Source: Bacteroidales bacterium (GTDB lineage: Bacteria; Bacteroidota; Bacteroidia; Bacteroidales; VadinHA17). From it: DNA of 5,044 nt. The stretch covers positions 1 to 5,044 of the forward strand of contig JAFGXK010000195.1 in the NCBI GenBank assembly GCA_016936695.1, read 5' to 3'. Numbering within the stretch: position 1 is the first letter of the stretch; each line of letters opens with the position of its first letter. Shown here in pieces: positions 1 to 5,044 of this stretch. The translations under genes were made by a program, and so were the position numbers. The notes beneath the pieces were generated by a model, which was not told the origin of the DNA, made no database searches, and saw only the letters and a list, made by a program, of their open reading frames with translations.

Positions 1-1335
1 AAAATAGATGAAATCCTCGAACTCATTGAGAAAAAGGAATGGAAGGCACTGAGGACCGAGTTATCAGGACTGGAAAGCCTTGATATCGCTGAAATAATTG
101 AGGAGTTATCCCCGGGCGATGACATCCTGATTTTCCGCTTATTATCAAGTACGCAGGCAAAGGAAACATTCCAGCTGCTTTCTCACGATAAACAGGAACA
201 GGTCATTGAAGGCATCGCAAAATATACCCAGAAATTATCTTCTCTGCTGAACGACCTTGACCCGGATGACAGGACGGCTTTCTTTGAGGAGTTGCCGGGG
301 CAGGTCTCACAGCGTCTTATTCAGCTGCTTTCACCTGAAGAACGTAAAATTACCATTCAGCTGCTGGGTTATCCGGAAGAAAGTATCGGAAGGCTTATGA
401 CCCCGGAATTTGTTGCGGTAAAAGTCCATTACACAGTTGCCCAAACAATCGAACATATTAGAAAATTTGGTCATAATTCAGAAACGTTAAATGTGATTTA
501 CATTGTTGATGACGACTGGAAGCTTATTGATGATATCAAGATCAGGGAGATCCTTCTTGCTGATCCTGAACAGTCGATCAGTGAGTTGCTGGATCAACGA
601 TTTATTTCATTAAACGCATATAATGACCAGGAGACTGCAATCCGTGTTTTCAAGGACCACGACAGGATTGCTCTGCCTGTAACCGATTCGGACGGAGTCC
701 TTCTGGGAATTGTGACTTTTGATGATATCATGGACGTGGAAGAAGAAGAGGCCACTGAGGACTTTCACAAATTCGGGGCCTTTCAGAATGCGATACTAAA
801 TCCACTGAAGGCGAAGGCCACCCAGATGTATCAAAAGCGAATTCTCTGGCTGACAATTCTGGTTTTCATGAATATCTTTGCAGGTGCCGCCATATCGCAT
901 TTTGAAAATGTTATCCAGTCAATGGTATCGCTTATGTTCTTCCTTCCTTTCCTCATTGGCAGCGGCGGTAATGCCGGTTCCCAGTCGGCCACACTCATGA
1001 TCAGGTCACTGGCCACAGGTGATGTGGAAGCAAGCGACTGGTTTAAACTTCTGGGGAAAGAATTTCTTGTGTCATTTATGCTGGGAATAACAATGGCGGC
1101 CGGCGTTTCGCTGATAGCCGGCTTCAAATCGCCTGAGATTATTTTTGTCGTGGCAACAACGATGGTAATTACAGTAATGGCTGGAAGCCTGATCGGTCTG
1201 ACAATCCCGTTCATTTTTACAAGACTGAAAATTGACCCGGCAACCGCAAGCGCTCCTCTGATTACTTCACTTGCCGACATAACCGGGGTATGGATCTATT
1301 TCTCGATTGCAGCGAAGTTTTTTGATGTCGCTTAA
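1..1335 (+). CDS. mgtE: Mg2+ transporter/channel MgtE (5' end cut off by window)
   Basis: MgtE is an inner-membrane, Mg2+-gated channel that imports Mg2+ and closes when its cytosolic domains bind the ion. The frame is open from base 1 to the TAA at 1333-1335 (444 residues). Family members are about 450 residues, so only a few N-terminal codons are missing. The in-frame TTG at 292 is internal, not the start, because the superhelical N domain is already being read before it. Visible order: helical MgtE N domain (about 1-130); two CBS domains (about 133-255, opening with LMTPEF at 132-137 and ending near GIVTFDDIMD); an acidic run DVEEEEATED leading into the connecting helix; then five hydrophobic segments (about 281-300, 304-330, 350-375, 380-405, 418-440). 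The family signature GSGGNAGSQ lies at 320-328. Asp426 in SLADITG probably matches the pore aspartate of characterised MgtE. No riboswitch can be judged because the leader is outside the window. It is convergent with the phosphatase gene. Confidence 0.96.
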   Translation, partial: KIDEILELIEKKEWKALRTELSGLESLDIAEIIEELSPGDDILIFRLLSSTQAKETFQLLSHDKQEQVIEGIAKYTQKLSSLLNDLDPDDRTAFFEELPGQVSQRLIQLLSPEERKITIQLLGYPEESIGRLMTPEFVAVKVHYTVAQTIEHIRKFGHNSETLNVIYIVDDDWKLIDDIKIREILLADPEQSISELLDQRFISLNAYNDQETAIRVFKDHDRIALPVTDSDGVLLGIVTFDDIMDVEEEEATEDFHKFGAFQNAILNPLKAKATQMYQKRILWLTILVFMNIFAGAAISHFENVIQSMVSLMFFLPFLIGSGGNAGSQSATLMIRSLATGDVEASDWFKLLGKEFLVSFMLGITMAAGVSLIAGFKSPEIIFVVATTMVITVMAGSLIGLTIPFIFTRLKIDPATASAPLITSLADITGVWIYFSIAAKFFDVA

Positions 1336-1422
1336 ATCTGCCCGGACATACTGCAAGACCGTGAAAACCGTCATTGAAAAGATACTCGCCGGCTAGTTAG
1401 GGAGAAATTAAGAATCTGAGAT

Positions 1423-1448
1423 CAGGAGGCTATAATTTATTCCTCCTG
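1423..1448. terminator. Small hairpin between convergent genes, possible weak terminator
   Basis: CAGGAGG (1423-1429) and CCTCCTG (1442-1448) form a perfect 7-bp GC-rich stem around a 12-nt AT-rich loop. The hairpin spans the TAG stop codon of the phosphatase gene (1430-1432 on the plus strand) and lies about 90 bases after the mgtE stop, so it could serve either direction. Neither side is followed by a T-run, so it is not a canonical intrinsic terminator. The call rests on position and symmetry only. The rest of the 1336-1429 gap shows nothing I recognise. Confidence 0.25.
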
Positions 1449-2524
1449 CCAGTGCATAAGCTCTGAAAAAAATTACCGTCTTTGTAAATAAGAATCTCAC
1501 CTGACCGGCCGTCACAGATCCCGGTATCGGCACCAATAACCTTATTGCCAAATAATGAATTGATTGTAACGTTAGGAGTATGTCCAACGACTATATGCTT
1601 CATGCCGTAAAAATCAAGAATATTGTCTATTGAATTCTCACAGAAACCGGGATCATGAAAATACCCCCTGTACCACAGAGGGCCATGGTTTCCATTAAGC
1701 AGCCTGAAAGACTCACTTTTATTAATCTTGTAAAGGTTTTTACCTAAGATCTTTTCTGTGAATATCCTGTTTATTTTCCTTATATCCATTTTTTGTTGAA
1801 CCATCTCATCTGAAATACCACCATGGACAAACATGATATCATCAATTGTAATGATTACCGGTTTTGAACGGAGCCACTTGCCAAGTACGGAAAGGTCAGA
1901 AAAGTGATCAGCATAATCCTTATTCGAATATGATGCGGACCTGGCATATTTTGGACTTGCATAGCACAGGTCATTCCGGAGCGCCATGAATTCATGGTTC
2001 CCAAGCAAAACATGAACCTTTCCTCCAGCCTTTTCAGCCTGTATTTCAAGTCCGAACAAATGCCAGAGTACCTCTGTCACCATATCTCCCCTGTCGAACA
2101 TATCACCGAGTATAACCAGATGTCCCTTCCCGAAATTCCAGTTCAGGTCGTCATCAATAATTCCGGTAACTTTCAGCAGATCGGTATAAACAGGGTAGTT
2201 CCCATGAATATCGCTTATTACGGCAATACTGTCAGCATTAAGGTATTTCTGATCATGATTGGGCCTTAGAAGAAAAGCTTTAATCAGATCATCATAGGTG
2301 AAGGACAGATTGAATTTCCTGCTGAATTTGCTGAAGTTTTCCGGACCGATGAACGCTTCCATGAAAACGCTGTTTTGTATCCACTCTGCCTTCAGCTTAT
2401 CGTTTACCCGATATATATGAGGACCGTCATTAACAGGCTTATTACCAGTGACGCCCTGGCTTAGGTAAGCTCCTGTTCCGTGACTGAGAAACAATCCAAA
2501 TATGATCAGTATGAGCTGGTTCAT
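1430..2524 (-). CDS. Exported PPP-type metallophosphoesterase, Shewanella-like protein phosphatase group
   Basis: This is a predicted metal-dependent phosphatase, 364 residues from the chosen ATG. It carries the full set of PPP/metallophosphoesterase motifs: SDIHG (Asp105, His107), GDMFDRG (Asp141, Asp144, Arg145), GNHE (Asn176, His177), FVHGG (His234), LWYRG (Arg286) and GHTP (His315). These residues bind the two catalytic metals and the phosphate in this fold. The GNHE plus LWYRG combination resembles Shewanella-like protein phosphatases more than symmetric Ap4A hydrolases. A GTG at 2549-2551 would add nine residues containing three acids. The ATG at 2522-2524 instead begins directly with a hydrophobic stretch (MNQLILIIFGLF) and an SHGTGA-type cleavage region, giving a plausible Sec signal peptide, although without a basic residue near the start. 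The protein would then act in the periplasm or outside the cell. No Shine-Dalgarno sequence or convincing promoter is visible. Substrate is unknown: phosphoprotein and small phosphoester are both possible. Confidence 0.88.
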   Translation of the reverse strand: MNQLILIIFGLFLSHGTGAYLSQGVTGNKPVNDGPHIYRVNDKLKAEWIQNSVFMEAFIGPENFSKFSRKFNLSFTYDDLIKAFLLRPNHDQKYLNADSIAVISDIHGNYPVYTDLLKVTGIIDDDLNWNFGKGHLVILGDMFDRGDMVTEVLWHLFGLEIQAEKAGGKVHVLLGNHEFMALRNDLCYASPKYARSASYSNKDYADHFSDLSVLGKWLRSKPVIITIDDIMFVHGGISDEMVQQKMDIRKINRIFTEKILGKNLYKINKSESFRLLNGNHGPLWYRGYFHDPGFCENSIDNILDFYGMKHIVVGHTPNVTINSLFGNKVIGADTGICDGRSGEILIYKDGNFFQSLCTGRRNKL

Positions 2525-2650
2525 TTCGTCTGGATAACTATATTCAGCCACAGCACGTAATTCCGGTGAATACTATTTCCTGTTCAATTATTTAACATCC
2601 AAAGATGCTGAATTGTTTTTTAAATCCTACTGATTTTTCAACTGTTGTCA

Positions 2651-2676
2651 GGCAAATCAGTCCTGGCTGATTTGCC
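2651..2676. repeat. Perfect 10-bp inverted repeat with 6-base spacer, candidate operator
   Basis: GGCAAATCAG (2651-2660), spacer TCCTGG, then CTGATTTGCC (2667-2676) is an exact dyad. A third copy of the inner half-site CTGATTT lies at 2630-2636. The dyad is about 130 bases upstream of the phosphatase ATG and about 130 bases upstream of the rightward -33 element. No T-run follows on either strand and no gene ends here, so a terminator is unlikely. A regulator binding site or a hairpin in the phosphatase leader RNA are the two readings I would keep. Confidence 0.45.
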
Positions 2677-2808
2677 GGGAAAAATGTTCACCTGTTAATC
2701 AATGCTGTGCCGTTTTATATTATAACAATCTCACTTCATGATTTATTATTGATATTACCTGAAAAATCACCAAATACAGCCTTTCACGTGTTCATGAATC
2801 CGTAACTA

Positions 2809-2841
2809 TTGCAGCGGAATGGTGAAAGCTTTATATATTTG
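2809..2841 (+). promoter_or_regulatory. Bacteroidota-type promoter for the dehydrogenase-hydrolase pair
   Basis: TTG at 2809-2811 is followed after 22 bases by TATATTTG at 2834-2841, an exact match to the TAnnTTTG -7 element of the Bacteroidota primary sigma factor. The 17-23 base spacing range known for this promoter class is satisfied. Transcription would begin a few bases after 2841, leaving a leader of roughly 60 bases before the ATG at 2907. That leader has an A-rich stretch (gaaaaaat) just before the start rather than a Shine-Dalgarno sequence, as is usual for the phylum. Confidence 0.6.
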
Positions 2842-2906
2842 CTAATGTTACAATGCAAGCACAGATCCAGGAACATTTTGCAAAACATTCTGATCCCTGA
2901 AAAAAT

Positions 2907-4331
2907 ATGAAAATTCTGCTGACAGGAGCCACGGGCTACATTGGACAGAGGCTGATCCCAGTTCTGCTCGACGAAGGTCATGAAGTGATCTGCTGTGTGC
3001 GTGACAAGGCCAGGTTTAACGGAGGAAAGTTCAGATCCAATGTCTTGTCTGTTATAGAAACGGATTTTTTAAAGCCTTCAACCCTGCAAAATATCCCGCC
3101 GGATATTGATGCCGCTTATTATCTCATTCACTCGATGTCGTCATCCAAGGGCGATTTCGGGAAAATGGAAGAGATCTCAGCAATCAATTTCAGGGACCGG
3201 ATTCAGGAAACCGGAGCAAGGCAGGTAATCTACCTGAGCGGCATTGTTAATGAGGAAGTGCTTTCAAAGCATCTTTCGAGCCGAAGAAATGTTGAAGAAA
3301 TTCTCGGATCGGGGACCTATTCCCTTACAACGCTCAGGGCCGGAATAATAATCGGTTCCGGCAGCGCTTCATTTGAAATAATCCGCGACCTTGTTGAGAA
3401 GCTTCCTGTAATGGTTGCCCCCAGGTGGCTCAACACCCGTTCGCAGCCAATAGCCATTAGGAATGTAATTGAATTTCTTTCAGGGGTCCTGCTGAATGGG
3501 CAAACCTTCGGCAACAGCTACGATATCGGGGGTCCCGACATTCTTACATACAAACAAATGTTAAAGGGGTTTGCCAGAGTAAGGGGGCTCAGACGCTTTA
3601 TCGGGACAGTCCCGGTAATGACTCCCAAGCTATCGTCATACTGGCTCTACTTCATAACCTCAACATCGTACCATCTTGCACAGAATCTTGTTGACAGCAT
3701 GAAGGTGGAAGTAATTTGCAGGGAGAACAACCTGAAAGAACTTCTTTCTGTTAATCCTGTAAGCTATGAAGATGCGATAAGGGAGGCTTTTGAAAAGGTT
3801 GAAATGAATCAGGTCCCATCGAGCTGGAAAGATGCACTTACATCGGATACCCTGAATGCAGGTATTGCCAGATATGCCGAGGTGCCCGTGCACGGGTGCT
3901 TTTCCGACTACAGGAAACTTCCGGTGTCCGACGTGGAGAAATCACTTGAAAGAATATGGTCAATAGGAGGAGCAACGGGCTGGTATTATGGCAACTGGCT
4001 CTGGGGAATTCGGGGATTCATCGATAAGCTCAGCGGCGGGGTGGGATTAAACAGAGGCAGGAAAAACAAGAATGACATCTCGGCGGGTGAGACACTTGAT
4101 TTCTGGCGTGTATTGATTGCCGACAAAAATGAAAAAAGGCTGTTGTTGTTCGCTGAAATGAAACTGCCCGGTGAGGCCTGGCTGGAGTTCCGGATCGACG
4201 ATGAAAACTTCCTGCATCAGACTGCCACTTTCAGGCCCCTCGGCTTGTGGGGCAGATTATACTGGTACAGTGTTCTGCCGCTCCATGCATTTATTTTCAG
4301 GGGACTGATAAGAAACATTGCAGGGGAATGA
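2907..4331 (+). CDS. Atypical SDR NAD(P)-binding protein with C-terminal DUF2867 domain (YbjT-like)
   Basis: The protein has 474 residues, close to E. coli YbjT (about 476), which has the same two-part layout; the reaction is not known to me for this family. The N-terminal Rossmann fold (about 1-290) opens with TGATGYIG (Gly7, Gly10, Gly13), the dinucleotide-binding glycine motif, directly after the ATG, which fixes the start. Arg32 in CCVRDKARF, at the end of the second strand, suggests NADP(H) over NAD(H). YYLIHSM (71-77), YLSG (109-112), TTLRAGIIIGSGS (141-153) and RSQPIAIRNV (178-187) match the extended/atypical SDR pattern. The usual YxxxK catalytic pair is absent: the equivalent region reads LSKHLSSRRNVEEIL. 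Residues about 325-470 form the DUF2867 domain (GATGWYYGNWLWGIRG, LWGRLYWY). The position suggests a cytoplasmic protein, perhaps membrane-associated through the aromatic C-terminus. Its TGA overlaps the ATG of the next gene as ATGA, so the two are translationally coupled. Confidence 0.9.
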   Translation: MKILLTGATGYIGQRLIPVLLDEGHEVICCVRDKARFNGGKFRSNVLSVIETDFLKPSTLQNIPPDIDAAYYLIHSMSSSKGDFGKMEEISAINFRDRIQETGARQVIYLSGIVNEEVLSKHLSSRRNVEEILGSGTYSLTTLRAGIIIGSGSASFEIIRDLVEKLPVMVAPRWLNTRSQPIAIRNVIEFLSGVLLNGQTFGNSYDIGGPDILTYKQMLKGFARVRGLRRFIGTVPVMTPKLSSYWLYFITSTSYHLAQNLVDSMKVEVICRENNLKELLSVNPVSYEDAIREAFEKVEMNQVPSSWKDALTSDTLNAGIARYAEVPVHGCFSDYRKLPVSDVEKSLERIWSIGGATGWYYGNWLWGIRGFIDKLSGGVGLNRGRKNKNDISAGETLDFWRVLIADKNEKRLLLFAEMKLPGEAWLEFRIDDENFLHQTATFRPLGLWGRLYWYSVLPLHAFIFRGLIRNIAGE

Positions 4332-5044
4332 AAGTACATTCAGTAAAAACAAGATTTTATTTTTTACTGACATCAATATTTTTGTTTTGCCTGACTGTCA
4401 ATGTGTTCCCACAAAGATATGATATCGGGAAATTATCGGTCAAATTCATTGATGGTGAGCGGGGCAACAGGAGAGTTCCGGCAGATATTTATTTCCCGGT
4501 TGATTCGGTCAGGAATAATATTGATACGGCACTGACTACATCCGAAAAATTCCCGGTTATATGCTTCGGACATGGATATCAGATTTCAGGAAGATGGTAC
4601 TCCCATATCAATGAAATTCTTGTACCCCGGGGATATATTTTAATATTTCCCGGAAGTGAAGCAGGTATGTTCCCCTCTCATAAGGCTCTTGCGAAAGACA
4701 TGAATTTTGCATTAAGTGAAATTAATAAGCTTAATCTGGATAAAGCATCCCCATTGTTTAACCGGATTGACACGGTTAAATGCATGATGGGACACAGTAT
4801 GGGAGGAGGTTCATTATTCCTTGCCGCGAAACAAAACAGGGACGTCAGGGCTATTGTGGCGCTGGCGCCTTATGATACAAGACCTTCTGCCATACAAGCA
4901 GCTTCTTCAGTAATTGTGCCTACCCTTATCTTTGCCGGGAGCAGTGATTGTATAACTCCTCCGGATAAACATCAGTTGCCTGTTTATAATTCGTCAGCAA
5001 GCCACGACAAAATATATGTTCTTATAAAAGGAGGCACTCACTGT
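4328..5044 (+). CDS. Secreted alpha/beta hydrolase, cutinase/PETase-like (3' end cut off by window)
   Basis: The frame opens at the ATG overlapping the preceding stop (ATGA, 4328-4331) and stays open for 239 codons to the window edge. Residues 1-29 look like a Sec signal peptide: basic VKTR, a hydrophobic FYFLLTSIFLFCLTVNV and a cleavage region near VFPQ. The alpha/beta hydrolase triad is visible: Ser157 in GHSMGGGS (nucleophile elbow), Asp207 in AGSSDC and His238 in GGTHC. Tyr84 in HGYQ sits where the oxyanion loop tyrosine of polyester hydrolases lies. From memory of the Ideonella PETase sequence, the segments IDTVKCMMGHSMGGGS, ALAPYD and VPTLIFAGSSDCITPP align well with its serine, tryptophan-185 and aspartate regions. 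This suggests an ester or polyester hydrolase of the cutinase/dienelactone-hydrolase superfamily, acting outside the inner membrane. The natural substrate cannot be read from sequence; lipase or chlorophyllase-like activity is possible. The missing C-terminus could carry a type IX secretion sorting domain. Confidence 0.87.
   Translation, partial: MKVHSVKTRFYFLLTSIFLFCLTVNVFPQRYDIGKLSVKFIDGERGNRRVPADIYFPVDSVRNNIDTALTTSEKFPVICFGHGYQISGRWYSHINEILVPRGYILIFPGSEAGMFPSHKALAKDMNFALSEINKLNLDKASPLFNRIDTVKCMMGHSMGGGSLFLAAKQNRDVRAIVALAPYDTRPSAIQAASSVIVPTLIFAGSSDCITPPDKHQLPVYNSSASHDKIYVLIKGGTHC

Larger units (their letters stand above)
2525..2906. other. Divergent intergenic region
   Basis: This is a 382-base, AT-rich stretch between the minus-strand phosphatase and the plus-strand dehydrogenase. 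It holds a perfect inverted repeat at 2651-2676 and a Bacteroidota-type promoter at 2809-2841 reading right. For the leftward gene the best -7 candidate is CATCTTTG (complement of 2600-2607), one mismatch from TAnnTTTG but with no TTG at suitable spacing, so I do not call it. The only ORF here is antisense to the start of the dehydrogenase and crosses its promoter. I found no RNA gene or riboswitch fold by eye. Confidence 0.7.

Noticed and set aside
292..294. TTG as the mgtE start
   Set aside because: The same frame is open back to base 1 and encodes convincing MgtE N-domain sequence, so the true start is upstream of the window.
831..1280. 149-codon open frame on the minus strand
   Set aside because: It lies wholly opposite the mgtE membrane domain, its protein has no recognisable motif, and mgtE reading is certain there.
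1994..2269. 91-codon open frame on the plus strand
   Set aside because: It is antisense to the metal-binding core of the phosphatase (GDMFDRG, GNHE region) and has no domain of its own.
2549..2551. GTG as the phosphatase start
   Set aside because: It would put an acidic nine-residue extension before a signal-peptide-like stretch. The ATG at 2522-2524 fits better, although homologue alignment would decide.
2785..2798. Adjacent palindromes CACGTG and TTCATGAA upstream of the promoter
   Set aside because: Six- and eight-base palindromes are expected by chance in a region of this size, and there is no third copy or other support.
2784..2981. 65-codon open frame on the minus strand across the intergenic region
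   Set aside because: It overlaps the start of the dehydrogenase gene and its promoter, and shows no protein motif or promoter of its own.
1..5044. A novel multi-gene system such as a defence island, or a mobile element
   Set aside because: Every gene belongs to a recognisable housekeeping or hydrolase family, there are no transposase, integrase, repeat-array or toxin-antitoxin signatures, and no abrupt change in composition was apparent by eye.

Overview
The window looks like a piece of a Bacteroidota chromosome. The reasons are a moderate base composition, start codons without Shine-Dalgarno sequences, one clear Bacteroidota-type promoter (TTG, 22 bp, TAnnTTTG) and proteins that read like Bacteroidales/Flavobacteriia versions of their families. 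This placement is inference from style; there is no rRNA or other marker here. No mobile element, CRISPR array, tRNA or rRNA was seen.

Layout. (1) 1-1335, plus strand: nearly complete mgtE, a Mg2+ transporter/channel whose first few codons lie upstream of the window. (2) 1336-1429: a short convergent gap, with a small hairpin at its right edge that overlaps the stop codon of the next gene. (3) 1430-2524, minus strand: a metallophosphoesterase of the PPP type, closest in motifs to Shewanella-like protein phosphatases, with a probable Sec signal peptide. (4) 2525-2906: a divergent intergenic region holding a perfect 10-bp inverted repeat and, nearer the plus-strand gene, the promoter. (5) 2907-4331, plus strand: an atypical NAD(P)-binding short-chain dehydrogenase fused to a DUF2867 domain (YbjT-like). 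(6) 4328-5044, plus strand, running off the right edge: a secreted alpha/beta hydrolase resembling the cutinase/PETase (polyester hydrolase) branch. Its ATG overlaps the stop of the preceding gene in an ATGA junction.

Genes 5 and 6 almost certainly form one transcript driven by the promoter at 2809-2841. The phosphatase is divergent from them and shares the intergenic region, so a common regulator is possible but unproven. mgtE is convergent with the phosphatase and is probably functionally separate. I see no evidence that the window encodes a multi-gene defence or other novel system. The most noteworthy items are the exported eukaryote-like phosphatase, the PETase-like hydrolase with cysteines next to two catalytic residues, and the dyad in the divergent promoter region.
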